A stretch of 64,000 bases of DNA from Pseudisothecium myosuroides (Eukaryota > Streptophyta > Bryopsida > Hypnales > Lembophyllaceae): NCBI GenBank assembly GCA_951799445.1, contig OX637296.1, forward strand, positions 9,176,001-9,240,000. The letters are read 5' to 3'. Position 1 is the first letter of the stretch. Every line of letters starts with the position of its first letter. Below are positions 1 through 12,941 of this stretch, one piece after another. The position numbers were made by a program, and so were the translations under genes. The notes beneath the pieces were generated by a model. It searched no databases. It saw nothing but the letters and a program-made list of their open reading frames with translations, and was not told the origin of the DNA.

Positions 1-665
1 TTTGAAATTGGGGCTATTAGAAATGGTGTCCGAATAGACCACAAAAATGTACACAATTTTGACCCGCTAGTGGTCAAATTTGCCATACAAGGTCTTCTTG
101 TAGATTTTTTTCCTAGTCAATTGGACCACTATTTCTACTAGTAGGGATTCATCAATTTTTCTTATTATAAAGAAACCATGTATCTGTCCCAAATGAATCA
201 ATGTACTTTTAACCTTTTTAAAATTTTCAAGCATTCTGGCTTATATCTATGTATATATGAATATATTATTTATATCAATAACTTAAAATTGGTCATAAAG
301 AAAGATTATCTTGTGAAGATTTCAAGTATTGCTTGGGATGAACGAAAAGATATATTGGCATGAAGCACATTACTCATCATTCAAAATATAGATGTTAGAG
401 AGTTTAGGGGTTCAAATAGCATAGATAGTTGTCATCATCTTGTAGTTGATTGCCACATGAGCAATCTGTAATAATCTAAAAAAACTATGCTAGTCTCAAA
501 GCTGTGCATGCATACGGGGGTAATGAATTTGTTGAGAAAAAACAATCTACTCCAAAGGGAAACATAGGAACATTTTATTTTTACACATATTAAAATTTAA
601 TTTTTTTGAATATATGTTTAAAATCATGGATTCTAAGTTAGTTGTTGAGGTCATGAAGTACAAAA
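1..665. other. AT-rich intergenic DNA
   Basis: No coding sequence, RNA gene or terminal repeat is supported here. The 61-codon frame at 178-363 has no recognisable domain and is probably chance in AT-rich DNA. Confidence 0.5.
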
Positions 666-1590
666 TTAACCCCAAAAGGACCGACATGCGTTCTTTGGCA
701 ATGTAACAATTTTAGGCAAGCTGGTGTGAATGAGGATTTGCATATTTTAGGCTGAAATTTTAGTACATGGTATGGACAAGGAATATCTTTCATATGCACT
801 AAATTTCATGACATTTGAAAATATGAGTAAAAAATTATGGCCTAATATGTTATTTTTTTTGGTAAATGGGTAGTCTACTAGGCAGATTAGAAAAATCACT
901 TTTTTCAGAAATAAAAATTTGAAATTGGTTTTCAAGATTTATATATATGTGGAAAGCTTTGAATCATTCCATTTTGATCAACGAGATGAAAGTTATGAGG
1001 AGGTTTTGTTTGCGGGCAATTGTAGAATCCCTACTCTAAAATATATTTTGAAGTCCTTTATTCAACTCAATTTTCAATATTTTTTGAAAAAAATAAAAAT
1101 CATAGGATGTAGATTTTTTTATTACAACATTGCAACCATTGAGGTTGGCATTTTTCAATTTTTATAACTAAATTCTTAACAATTTCGTATTTTGAATCAT
1201 TCTCTACTTCTTTCTACTTACTATTTTTTTCTTATGTGTTGTACAATTCTGAATGATGTGAAAATTTTCAAACATGTAGCCAACTTGTGTAGGAAAAAGA
1301 ATCCAAAGAAGCACCACCATTTTGGACATTTTTGCATAGAAAAGTGAGCTTGTGAAGTGCAGCTTGTGAAGGCAAAAAAAATGATTTTACTTGATTTGAA
1401 TGCTTATATCTTGCAATCCACGCGGTGGAAATTTCTGAAATTTTCACCACATGTTCTCAAGTCAGAAAACTACAAGATCATACGGTTACATGTGTCAATT
1501 TTTTTTTTTCGAAAATTTGGTACTTGTTCTAAAAATGACAGTTTTTGAGTGTTTTTGGTGAAAACATAGTCATGGAACTTTAGGGGTTAA
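666..1590 (-). mobile_element. TTAA-flanked non-autonomous DNA transposon, copy A
   Basis: The element is 925 bp including a TTAA at each end. The left end reads TTAACCCCAAAAGGACC and the right end, reverse complemented, reads TTAACCCCTAAAGTTCC. The interior matches the other copies in this window (12942-20298, 50020-50949, 52406-53332) in reverse orientation, for example the motif around CATGAAATTTAGTGCA near 800-815. It has no conserved reading frame. TTAA duplication plus termini starting CCC is the piggyBac hallmark, and Sola3 is the alternative. A transposase would be needed in trans. Confidence 0.8.
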
Positions 1591-1595
1591 CAAAT

Positions 1596-3269
1596 CTATA
1601 AAAAGGGGTAGTTTTTTACATTAGTTCTATGCAGTGGAAAAACGAATATTCTGCTCTTCTTGATGAAGTCTCTTCTTACAACACACAAGTCCTTATATTG
1701 GCCTTCATTCTTTGCACAGAGTGTCTGCCAGCAAGCTTCTTTCATTTGTTGTTGGATCAATGTCTCACTATCAGCTAAAATGAATTCTCCCGGCATACTC
1801 TCGATTGCATTTTTGTTGGAGATTCAACAAGCGTAGAAGGAGAGATTGTAGGCTTTAATGGAAATGGGGCAGGCGAGCGGTGCACTCGTGAAGCCCTCTT
1901 GTCGGAATTTTCTAGCTCTTAGGTCTTGCAAACCTTTTCCAACAACGAAGCTTCTACAGATTCCATAAAATTTTGATTGGTAGTCACACGACCTACCGAC
2001 TCTTACTTCTCCTTTCGAGCATGCTGAAGTTGCTTAGCAGCCTGTACCTCCATAGAACACAACTGGAGAAGCTGGTTGACCTCTTTAGCAAGCTTTAGCC
2101 GCCATTCCTTTGTTCTCGTTTGAAACTTAGTAGATCCGGGGACCTCCAAGGCTCCTTGCACCGTGACCTTGCTATTGATGTCGCCATTTGAATTGAGGCG
2201 CTCCTTTTTCAATTTCACACCCTACCCCTGCCTTCTTCTCAATTTTTATAGCCCCAAGCGCTGATTTCAATTGTTGGACTAGGTAACTGCAAAGTAGGCC
2301 AAGCTATCAAAAATTATCGTCGGTTAGGACCTATTGAGCCACGGGCGGCAAGGTTGGTATTAACTGGAGATTAATTTTGATGACTTGACCTACTTTGTGA
2401 TTACTGGACATAATGTCAATGTAAGAGAGTTGAGCCGTTTGACTTCTTTGATTGCTTAACCAATCAAAATATGTCACAATGGCAAAAGTCTCTTGCATTT
2501 AGACTATGTTAGATGGATTCACACTTACTAAGTTCATACAGGTTGGTAGTTGCAGAGATTTCTCTCAGATTTCTCTCACTGCCACACCAATGAAATTTCT
2601 TCTTCATACCCACCCTGTTGGAAATTTGCATACGGTCAGCAGTGAGCATTATCAGTCTTAATTTGCCTCTCCTTAACCAATCGAACCATGCCACGACGGC
2701 GAAACTCTCCTGCATTGACATTATGATAATATCATACTTGACTCGCTACAAAGAACTGGTTTCTTCCGCAAATGCGCCCATGAGATCGGCTTTTCCATCT
2801 GCTTTGCCACAATGCCTAGTCCAAACTGAGTCGATACAATCTCAGACTTACACTTAGGCATTTTCTCTTTGCTGTAAGCCATTATCCAAATCTTCTCCAT
2901 CTTCGCTTGAAAGGCAACATCTCGGTAGTCCTTATAAAGATACCTCGCGCAGTTGCTAAACTTCCCAAAGACGTTGACAATATCAATTTTTGAAAGGTGC
3001 TTGTGTTCCTTCAACTTGTGAGGAATGTCTCCATCTTTGGACAAGACAACACTCACAAAATACTCAAAATCGTGCTCTAGAGGGGGCCTTTACGGAGGTC
3101 TTTACGGAGGCCTTTACTTTGAAAAACTCTCAATTGCCTCAAGTTACTTTGAATCCAGAGACTTCACAAACACATTGTTGCTATCAGAATCAGACTACAC
3201 CTCTACATCAAATTCATGGGACTCAGATCTAGTGTTGGGCTTGGAGTTGCTCCTCCCAGTGGACTTCAT
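1596..3269 (-). pseudogene. Decayed reading frame of unknown origin
   Basis: From an ATG at 3269, one minus-strand frame stays gene-like down to 2721, interrupted by five stop codons. Three of these lie in a short tandem repeat at about 3080-3120 that reads RPP-stop repeatedly. The intact part (3056-2721) is lysine-rich and moderately hydrophilic. Shorter open stretches on the same strand follow in other frames (2721-2509, 2218-2003, 1796-1596). Two related segments near 2450-2510 and 2675-2725 suggest an old internal duplication. I do not recognise a family. It may be the relic of a transposon gene. The alternative is chance similarity to coding sequence. Confidence 0.3.
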
Positions 3270-3360
3270 AATCGCCATAACTAAATTACACGAAATGAAG
3301 CAATTGTAAAGTTAGATCTAATCTAAAAGGAAGTCAAAGTAACTACGTCCACAACAATGA

Positions 3361-3604
3361 TGCTAGTGCGTGAGCACAAAGACATGAGCTTATAACCCTT
3401 GAACCTAATTGAAGGTATGTACCTACACCCATTTGAAGGTGTTTATAACATATATACCTATAACATAGGTATACTATAACATGAAAAAAGTCTATAATAT
3501 ATTTACCAATGACAAAGACACATATAACTATAGTTTAAGGTGTCTATTATATTGTATAGACTTTAGGCTTGTAGGCTCATAGATTGTATCCTCACATGCT
3601 AGCA
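3361..3604. mobile_element. Possible MITE with imperfect terminal repeats
   Basis: TGCTAGTGCGTGAG at 3361-3374 faces CTCACATGCTAGCA at 3591-3604. The similarity continues inward with several mismatches (ATGAGC facing GCTCAT). The interior is AT-rich and rich in TATAACAT-type motifs. No target duplication is clear, so this is tentative. Confidence 0.35.
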
Positions 3605-4457
3605 CTCCCCCATTCACAACAATAAACCTAGATGTAGTGAAACTTGGCTATCCTAGAAACAACAATGCAATAGGCCTAGAAACCGAAGAGAAGCAAAGTA
3701 ACTTAGAAATGTGCTACTAACTAGGAATTGTTGTAAGCTCCAAGGCTGGCTAAAGCAATATTTCTTGAGAGGTTGGTGTAAGTGACCAGTGATGGAGGAT
3801 TGTGGATGTTTCTTTTAAGGTGACCACTAGTCGCCTTGAGTTGACTGTGAGAGGTGAGAGGGCAATCAAACTTGCAATCAATTGGCTATAAAATGTACTC
3901 CTTATATGACTTCAAGGATGTCAAAGTTATTTGAGGATGACAACATGATGGGTTGCCATTTGCAAGTTACAAGGGACATGCATTTACAATTGCTAGTAGC
4001 GGTAGAAAAGACTTTTCCAATAATACAAGTGGTAGGTTTGTTTAACTCAAATATTGTAAACCAAGTACGGCTCGAATTCGCCAACGGCTAGGATCTCACC
4101 ATATTCTTGATGTACAGTCCTAAATACTTTAGGCAATCTAGATTAAGGATCAGCTTTATCACAACACACTTTGCACACTTTTTGCAATTCAAAATTTTGC
4201 AAAAAAAAAGTATGGCATAGTCTACAATCACCCACTGCTCATGAAGTGCTAAGAAAGAGAACTTGCTGCCATGTAAATCTATCATTGTTGTTGCATAGAT
4301 GGTATTGACTAGAGCAAGCTAGTCTTAGGAATCCCTTGATTGTCAAATTCCTAGGTAAATATTCTCTCCCAAATTGCCAGTACTAAGCTCGTTCGAGCTT
4401 CTATAGTTGTTTCCATTTTAGCATGAGAAGCAAGAAACCTACATGCTTAGTTATATA
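3605..4457. other. Intergenic DNA without supported genes
   Basis: Only short frames without domains are present (for example 3882-4091). I see nothing else in it. Confidence 0.45.
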
Positions 4458-4637
4458 CAGTAGAACCTCTCTAAGTCAATCTAAGTCAATAAAGCATTGT
4501 CAAGAAGTATTGATTGCCGGTCCCAACTTAACAATATGAACCACATACGAACATGATGACCTTCCCTAATGTAATAACCTCTCTATCTCAATGTGTCAGA
4601 CCGGTCCCAACTCTATCGACTTAGAGAGGTTCTATTG
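4458..4637. mobile_element. pogo/Emigrant-like MITE
   Basis: This is a 180-bp element with termini CAGTAGAACCTCTCTAAGTC and the inverse GACTTAGAGAGGTTCTATTG, flanked by TA on both sides (4456-4457 and 4638-4639). The CAGTA-AACCTCT terminus and TA target duplication are characteristic of plant pogo-derived Emigrant/Lemi1 elements of the Tc1/mariner superfamily. It contains no coding capacity. A second internal copy of the terminal motif (CTAAGTCAAT repeated) follows the left end, and GGTCCCAACT occurs twice inside. Confidence 0.8.
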
Positions 4638-4642
4638 TACTA

Positions 4643-4723
4643 CTCCCTCCATTTGGAAATAGTGTATTCATTCTCAATGTTCATTGCCCTGATAATGGAT
4701 ACACTATTTCCAAACGGAGGGAG
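4643..4723. mobile_element. Stowaway-like MITE
   Basis: This is an 81-bp element with CTCCCTCCATTTGGAAATAG at the left and CTATTTCCAAACGGAGGGAG at the right. TA flanks both sides (4641-4642 and 4724-4725). CTCCCTCC-type termini with TA target sites define Stowaway (Tc1/mariner). It is nearly all terminal repeat and can fold into one hairpin. It sits only 3 bases from the TA flanking the pogo-like MITE. Confidence 0.85.
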
Positions 4724-4725
4724 TA

Positions 4726-7700
4726 AATAACAGATGAGAGAAGTTATGTTGGCGTTGATTATGAGGTATAACCCTTTCCTCCAAACTAGATCAAAGCTAT
4801 CAAATCTTGAATGTCTATTGCTCTCTCAGAGTGTGAAGAGGACAAGCCATTGTGACACTAAACCTCCCTCCATCTTTCCAACCACATTACGTGATGTGGC
4901 AAGCAAAGTGATAGGAGAGAATTATGAAATCATCCACCAGTCTTTGAAAAAGTTTTTCAATAATTCTGTCACAAATGACAATCACGATGTCTGTCCAAAA
5001 CTTCTTTGGTTAAAAAACAAGCTCAAGACAGTGTCGAGGACATTGTGTCCTCTTTGAAACGCAGCTGCAACAGTACGAAAGGCTCTGTACTGAATTTTGT
5101 TGCATGGCGTAGTTGTCGTGTAGACGTAGTTTATTTGCCATTAGGATGTGAGCTCAGTGTTTGAGTGGCAAGAAACACACTGATACATAAATCCTATTTA
5201 AAATACCTCTCTTCACTGCAGATTCAAGTTTGTGTTGCTGCAATGGCTCTTACCTTCAGTCTCGACTTAAAAATACTCTATTGCCTCAAGGGATTTGAGT
5301 TCACCACGTGAGTAGAAATTCAAAAAGGAATTGGAATTAACTTCCATGACAAGCGACATAGTCTTAACCCTGAGGTCCATATTCTGACGATGAACAAAGG
5401 TTGCTTTGAGGTGATGTTTCGTAGGAAAAAAATTCAATCATCTACAGTAATGCTTGAATTTTCAAAATCTAACCTTCGTTATCGACCAATTTGAAGAAAT
5501 CGAAGTAAGTAAAAAATTTGTACAATGATGTAAGCAAAATTTTGGAAAAATTCAAAAAAGATTTGGGAAATTAAAGGATAAAAACAATTAGGTCTATCGT
5601 TTGCAGAAACTTTGAAATAAGGACACACAGACTCCTTTTGATGGACGGAAGTCTTGTAAAGATATTTGACTGGTGATTCATTCACTCTGACAAAATTGAA
5701 GGGAACTAATTTAACCTGGAAGGATCAATGAAAAATTGCATTCTCTGTTTCTTTAGTATCTCTGAAAGTCATTTATGTCTTCAGCAACGTTTCAGGATTA
5801 CAGTAAGTCCAAACAGAGTTTTTGAGTTCCACCTCACCAGTGATGAAATAAGGGTCTAGTTTATATGAGGGCATGAGCCTGATTTTGGAGGAGCCTGACT
5901 GATGGAAGAGAGCTGCAGAGACGGCACAATGTCACTTTGCTCTCCTCTCATTTGCATTGTCACATGGCAGATTGAGGGTGGAAAGGTGGAGGAGAATTCA
6001 AACTCACACCCTCATCTTTTCACACTCATTAAGAGAGCCATAGTTCTCCAATATCTGGCGATCTTGATGTAGTTTGCCTTGTTGTTTGCAGGAGAGGGTT
6101 ATTTATACGTAAAGTGTCGTACTCTCCCATTAGCTTCAGATCACAAGAACAATTAATGACAAAATTCCACACGGTGCTCTGCTTGAATTCACCGTTTGCT
6201 CATGAGACGATCGTCACACTTGTTGGCTCTGGACTGAAGGGGAGGAGGATTTGCTGAGCTATCCTGAGGAAGTTAGAGTAGCTGTCTTACTCAAAAGCAA
6301 GTCAATGCTGCAGGAGCTTCAGGGACAGAGCCTCTCACGCTTGTTCACTACAAGCAAGATTCAGGCCATACCTAGAATCCCAAGGACATTGAAGATCAAA
6401 TTTGAACGAAATTTATCGTGTTTATCCTGTTGAAAGCACTGAATATTGCTTGGAGTGCAATGGTTAGGATGATCATGAACCTCCTCGACAGTGATTTGTG
6501 AGGGTTTGGAAAATCCAGGATTGATGCTGGAACCGCCATATGTTCGAATTTGATACAAACTCTAAAGTAATGCCCTGCGACGGTGAGCCCATTTGGATAT
6601 GCTGAAGGAGTTAGAAACTCAATTGTGGTGGGAAAATGTGCAGACCATGGTGATAGGAGCTTCCTGTTGTATGAGAAGACGGAGAGTTCTACAAGTCGAG
6701 AATCCTTTCCCAAGCATTCTTAGGGGCAGACGGTCTTAAGACTGGAGGGGGAACGGACATAAGAATTTCCTTGCAAAGAATTTGCAGCGAAACCGTCATT
6801 GCTCAGATCTGACATGGAGGGCATGCATTCCATGCACTCCTGCGGATGCAACGTTAAGAAGCTGAAAGGGAGTGTTAGCAACACAGGAGAAATCCAGTAA
6901 GGAAATTGGACAAATGTCCTTTTGTGACCAAATTCCATACATAGTATATCCTACTGTATACATCACTGGAGATTGACTATGGAATTCTCTCAAAAATTTC
7001 ATAGAATGACATTTTGGATTTTTCCTGTGCAATCTCTCCTCTTCGTGGCACAACACACTTTTGCCAATAAATCTTACAATTTTCCAAATTCTTTTAAAAT
7101 GGAACATGGAATTATACTGAGGGCTTCGCATGCTCATATGGTCACCACATTCGGCTGCTCTGCTGAGGACCATTGTTCATTCAAAGAATAGATGACAGAG
7201 TGAGCATCTATCCATTTCAGAACGCAGTCTATCCGAGCATGAAACATGTATCTCATTATGATGCATCCCCAAAAGATACAGCCGATATCACCCGACGCAT
7301 TGCAGCAAGTTGCACTGGAAAATCCAAAACGTCTATACACACCATTCCGTAGTTGCAATTACGAGCTCTATTCGGACTCTATTCCACACTCGAGCTGTGA
7401 ACTTCCATACAATTTCATTATGAATTTCTCTGGTGTTGGAAGTGCTGTGGACCACGCCTTCGTTGTGACACTTCTATGCATGGGGACCTCAAGTCCCACA
7501 GCTTCCTCATTGAAGGAATTGGGGCCTATCAGGAAACGAGCGATATTTCCTTCCCAAATTTCTGACTTGGGTTCCGCCGGCCAGCCCTAACAGGACATTG
7601 GCTCCGGTATGTATGCAAAATCTGGACTCCTAAATCTAGACGATGGAAGCTGCGATTGAGAATATCCTGAGAAATGGGACACAACGATACTGTTTCGGTG

Positions 7701-8533
7701 TATTAAGATTACGGGCAGTAGATTGCAAATAACATTCTTAACATTCTTAATCAATCCAGGAGCCTCCCACTTAAGCCTTAAGAATTAACCCAAAAATCTA
7801 GGATAGAACATAGAAGCCATGTATCAGGGCTCGAACATACCTCCCTTCCAAAGGATGGGATGACCACACGTTCTTAACTCACAGGAAGAATGATCCTTTC
7901 TTTAAGTGAATATTCTCGGGAGCTACAACAGTGTTCCAAGTCCCTGGACCCATTCATATGGGCTCCCTCTCTTCACCTTCCGTCTGTATTTTTACATAAA
8001 TATCATCACTAATTAAGCCTCCATTAAACCAAGTATATTGAGCTTCTTGTCGGAAGAAGCTACATGTCGGAACTGAGATGTAAGTGTGGTAAAGCATGAC
8101 GTACTTAATCAACAAGACCAGAAATTTAAACAGTCCAATTACAGAAAAAATGAACAGATTCAGTCCCCAAGTTTTCCAAGATTTCTCAAAGAATGAAAAG
8201 GATATCCCTTCAAAGTGTCAATTACACAAAACATTACAAACATTACAAAGACCTCCATCACTCTCTTTTCTGTCTAGAACTGGTTCAAAATTTCCCTCCG
8301 GCTTTGGTCGAGCAAGGACCTACAATGCGATGAACGAGGGGAGCCATGTTATTCGACACCAATTTCTTTCTACACATAGAAAAGCAAAATTAACGCCAGA
8401 CTTACAATGCGCATCTGGGTTCAAATGGCTTGCTCTACAATCAGACAATTTATTGAACGGCCGGTTAATTTATTCACATCTCGATTCACAGATAGAGACA
8501 CTACCGTCGAAAAAGCATGATCAATCCGATTCC
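4726..8533. other. Long stretch without a supported gene
   Basis: The longest frames are 4734-5057 (107 codons, plus), 6796-7173 (125 codons, minus) and 7246-7590 (114 codons, plus). They overlap each other on opposite strands, show no known motif and have no splice context I can defend. Base composition from about 5.9 to 8.5 kb is less AT-rich than the flanks. Transcribed non-coding DNA or an unrecognised gene cannot be excluded. Confidence 0.4.
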
Positions 8534-9582
8534 TTAAGCTGTCACGTTGAAAGGCGCCTGCAGTTGGTCCACGACACTGTTATCCACCTTGAACGCCGTG
8601 ACAAGCACATCATCAGGGATCCCACTCCCGAACAAATTGGCCGGCAACGATATCGTCCCGGGGTTGGAGCTGCTGAAGGAAATGAACGCCAGCACGTCTT
8701 TGTTGCCATAGTTGATCTGGTAGTGCACCGAGCCTTTCGGAAACACAAAAATGTCGCCCACTTCCAACACCTGAGGAAAAACTCCAGCCAATTAGCAATT
8801 CAGGGAAACACTTCTAGCATTCGAAGAGCTTTGCAACGTTATTAGCTACATGCAACGTTTTGGAACGAGCTTAAAGCAACGTTTCTTTAGCAAATAGGCA
8901 AATTTTGGAACATGTTTTTTTAGCGAATATGCAAAAGTCTTTCAGCTAATATGTTCCAGAATGTTGTTCACTGTGGATACGATTAGTAGAATCGCTTCAT
9001 GTCAACTTTGGAATCACGTTTTAATGATATCAACGTTGCTGGAAGGCGTTACTGAAGGGGGTGATTCTACCCGTCAAAATGGCAGAGCTTCAATTCGTAC
9101 AGTCTACAGCCATGTCCTAACTAGTAATCAAAGGAGCATCTGAAGACTGGTCAATGTAACTGCAACCCAATCTGGAACCCGTATTAGAACCATCGATGGC
9201 TTACCGCGCTGTAGTACTTGTTGGTGCTGTCCACCAGTCCCACATTCAAGGTGCCCTCCAGCACGTACAGAATCTCTGTGCCGCGAGGATGCGTGTGGGG
9301 TGGGTTGATTCCTCCAGGCTGGTACCTGAAAAGCGCCACAGATACACCGAGCCCCGTGAGCACGGGCGCGGAGTCCGAGGTGATGCGGACCGCAGCGAAC
9401 TTGGCTGGTGGCACCACTGTGGAACCGTTGCGCAAAATCGTGGAGGTGAAGTAGTCGCCGGTGACGTCGGATTTGTTTACGCCCTGGGGGATAAAGAAGT
9501 CGGTCGTGAGCTCCGGGTCGGAGGCTTGCACTGTCGCGGCCAGTGCGAGGACTGCCATAGCCAACAAGAAACGGAGCGCCAT
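8534..9582 (-). CDS. Germin-like protein (cupin), two exons
   Basis: Exon 1 is 9582-9205 (126 codons) and exon 2 is 8770-8534 (78 codons plus TAA). The 434-bp intron has GTAAGC and TTCCTCAG borders and is phase 0. The 204-residue product starts with a signal peptide (about residues 1-20, ending VQA), so it is probably secreted to the apoplast. Germin box 1 (GINPPHTHPRGTE) supplies metal ligands H96, H98 and E103. Box 2 (PKGSVHYQINYGN) supplies H142. These are the four Mn-binding residues of the germin cupin barrel. Germins act as oxalate oxidases or superoxide dismutases, but the activity here cannot be predicted. The N-terminal cysteine pair typical of angiosperm germins is absent, as is any cysteine in the mature chain. 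At 204 residues it is slightly shorter than usual (about 210-225). Confidence 0.93.
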
Positions 9583-12500
9583 GATTTTGATTGCTAGCTA
9601 GAAATCCTCAATGAAATGATCAATATCTGCGTACAGGAAATCACGACTTGGGTTAGATTACGTGACGGTTGTGAAGGTCTCAGTAACCTCATTTCGGAGT
9701 GAGCGACAGTCGGTCAGGCGTGGCCTAGCAAAAAATACAAAATTCTCAAGAATGCTGAATTGTTGAGAGTTGGTATCCAATTCTGCATACTGACAGCTAG
9801 ATAACTTGTTCAACTGCAACAGGCAACTGAAAACATTGATAAAAAGACGAGAGACCTAGTCACAATCGAAGTGTCTAGCGAACAGAGTCGTTACCGAATA
9901 CCGACAGAGTACTGCACAATTCCGAACTGAGTGAAAACTGAAGGAATTCATTCAAATCCTCAAATGATTGTCCACAAAGACGAAATTTCCATTTGACCGT
10001 GTTATGAAGAAGGCATAGACGTCAGTGGGGAAAGTAAGACCACAGGACATTTGGATTTGTATGTGTTCTCCTAAAATTACATGAGACTTGTATGGATTGC
10101 CCTGTTCTCAAACAATCTGGAAATTTGTACGAATTCTCCAGTCGATCTCGCTTTCGCTGTGTGCATAACATTCCTGAGATCCCTATCGTCCATGACTGAT
10201 GCACCTATCTCAAGTTACACAGAATCCATGCTGGACGTCGCGGTGATTCTAGACTGCGCAATTCGAGCGTGCAGCTGCTTAGAATGACAAAGCTCTACCG
10301 ACATTCCTATGGAGCGCGTCAGAACGACATAGCAGTGTCGTTCTAACGCTTTACAACCCCGTTTACAACTACATTGGTTTATAAACATAATGCCAATGTA
10401 ATTCCAAGAGTAGATCTCAGCTGCTCTCCCTAAGAGCATCAATCCCCTCTAACGTCAAAGTGCTGAATATCAATCCGTCCGCATCAATCTGTACCACTCG
10501 AAGAAGAACCATCACTCTCCTAACTTATCAAGAAAATGAACACTCAATTTGAGGCAAAATGAATGCAACTAAACTCGAAAGCCAGTGCCAGTCTAGCTTA
10601 GCCGTCAACACCTGGCCAGACACTAGCTATCAACTATGCTGTTGTCAGAAGCTCGCAGCAAAGTACAAAGCAAGTACTTGCAATAATCAAACGCCAGCAT
10701 GCACGAGCTCCAAAAAACCCGGACAACCACTTAATCTGCATCAATGAAAGAGAACAACGCAAGTTCTAGTACGTACGTTAAGTACCTCGGTTAATACGAA
10801 GACGACGACACTCCTTCAGGAGCTGCTCCTGCAGTAGTACTAGAAATGCAATGTGTCGACTGTGCAGTACAAATGGACGACCCTGGATATGCCAGTAGAC
10901 AAATATATAGGATCGACGGTGCCATTCACCGCAAGGGACCCACATGCTAGTATTGGAATATGCACTGCTGTTGTGCATGCCGCGAACCGCAGCAGTAGTT
11001 GAAGTGAAACAATATTCGCCTCAGTGAACCCACTTACAGTTCCGATTAAATCGATCCCTCTGTCGTCAATTTGGATCTTTCATTCTCGTTCTGTGACTTC
11101 TGTTAGTGGGATCATGGAATCAATGGACTGCTGTACGTGGTAAATAATTAATGGCATTTCTAGTTTCCTACCCGTGAATTTTGTGCAGCGATAATTTGGT
11201 GCGAAGCGAATGGCCGCGTTACCGTTGACCACGGGAATGATCAGAAATGAGCATATTGGTTCTCATTGCTTGGCTGATCGATTACCGAGGGGTTGACGGT
11301 CACTGGAACGTTGGTTTTGAAGTGCTTCTTGATTGGCTGGTACGAATCTATGTGAATGGAAGTTCGATGGTAGTGGGTGTCGTTGAATTTCGATTCAAGC
11401 GTTGATCGAGTTTTCAGGTGATAATGAAGATTCGTGTACTCATGGATTGCTGTAGCGGTGGGCCGTACGGTGGATAAGCTAGCCGAAGTCGGCGTAACGT
11501 ATTTGATAAACTTGCAAAATCTCAAAGAGCTCATGAAGAGGGGACAGCTCATAAAACAGAGTTTTTTGAGTTTTCATGATCAGCACTTGAATATTGTCAC
11601 AATCTTGGCCTTCACTAAAAACACCGATTAAACAAATTTGACCATTCAGTGAGTGAGTTTTTATGGAAGGTACGTCTGAATAAACCTTTTGAATTATTTT
11701 ACTCTTGCAATTGTAAATAGAGGATTGCAAACCTTCACAAGTTACACAAGTGAAGCCACGGAATGTGACTTTTAGTCCAGTTATCACATGTATGCCGAAT
11801 CCTGACGATTGATAAGTGTTGACAATTACTAATGTTGCACTGGTAGCATGCCCAACAATTAGTATTAGCCACTGTCACTAAATGTTGTTATTGGTGTACT
11901 ATCCGTGGAGAGATAACTGATGAGAGCAACCAAAGTAATTGCAATTTAGTGTCACCACAAACTTGCACACCACTCGTTCATTTTGTGATCTGTCAGTTTG
12001 TAATTGCGCACCATATTGAGAACATACAGTAACTCGACACTCAGCACTGTGAAACTGATTCGGGGACCTCGAAAATCAAAATAAAATTGATTCGTGGCTT
12101 AAACAGTTACAGTACCACAGATGGGAAGTGGGATGGGATGAAAAGTTGTTAAAATATTATTTTCCGGAACGGAATGAGCCCCAGCAATGACGGAGGAGCT
12201 GGATTGCTCCCTGGAAACCGATGCGGCACCCCAAAGAATCGTTATTTTGCATGCCAGATTGGAACAGGAAGAAGAAGTACCGAAGAACTGAAGACTGATG
12301 AGAGCTTGTGTCCAAAGCACATGTTGGGATGGTGCAGGCAATGTGGTCAAGTAGGTTCCAAGGCCCGGGGGGTGCACAGCACACGGTGAGGTAAGGTGCA
12401 CGTGTGCTCGGATTCTTTGTTTTTTGCTCCAGCGAACCGACGGCACACTTCGCATCCGCTGCTCCACGCAGGCTGCACATGCTCCGGTTCTTCCTGTGAA

Positions 12501-12941
12501 GGCTGAACACCTCGCCAGATATTGTGTGCTTCGTGCCCTGAAAATTGGGGGCTCAAACCAAGCTGGAGAGCTGCAATAATTTAACTTTTGGCAAATGCTC
12601 ATTCGCCAGAAATCCAACCAGAATTTAAGATATGTTTGCATTTAAAAGGTGTTGAAGAGTGTTCTTATTGACGGTCTTAGGAATGAATTTAGACCTACTT
12701 TTGGACTGGATTCACATTGCAAACATCATCCTTGGCACTAAGTGTGAACATACCTTAAATTTGGTTAAGGCTACACTGATTTGTCCTAATATCTAGTGTG
12801 GGTTTCGAAATGAACTTACATATGGTTGTACCTGAGTAACTGTTTAGAAAGGAGGAATTTTTGTACCTATACTATACCGCAATGATTATTTAGTATGGAT
12901 GAATAATTAATTGGTTGTCTAGTAAATTGGTATGGTCCACA
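9583..12941. other. Upstream region of the germin-like gene, no supported gene
   Basis: This stretch is less AT-rich than most of the window. The longest frame (12099-12641, minus, 180 codons) overlaps other frames on both strands and has no recognisable domain. A small hairpin (AGAACGACA at 10321-10329 facing TGTCGTTCT at 10336-10344) is present. The germin-like promoter must lie just above 9582, but I cannot identify a convincing TATA box. Confidence 0.4.

Noticed and set aside
6796..7173. 125-codon minus-strand frame
   Set aside because: It overlaps frames on the other strand, has no recognised motif, and an intron/exon structure could not be built.
8096..8845. 249-codon plus-strand open frame
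   Set aside because: It is antisense to exon 2 and part of the intron of the germin-like gene and has no domain. The minus-strand cupin reading is decisive.
12099..12641. 180-codon minus-strand frame
   Set aside because: Overlapping open frames exist in other phases and strands of this less AT-rich stretch. Composition is irregular, with no domain or splice context.
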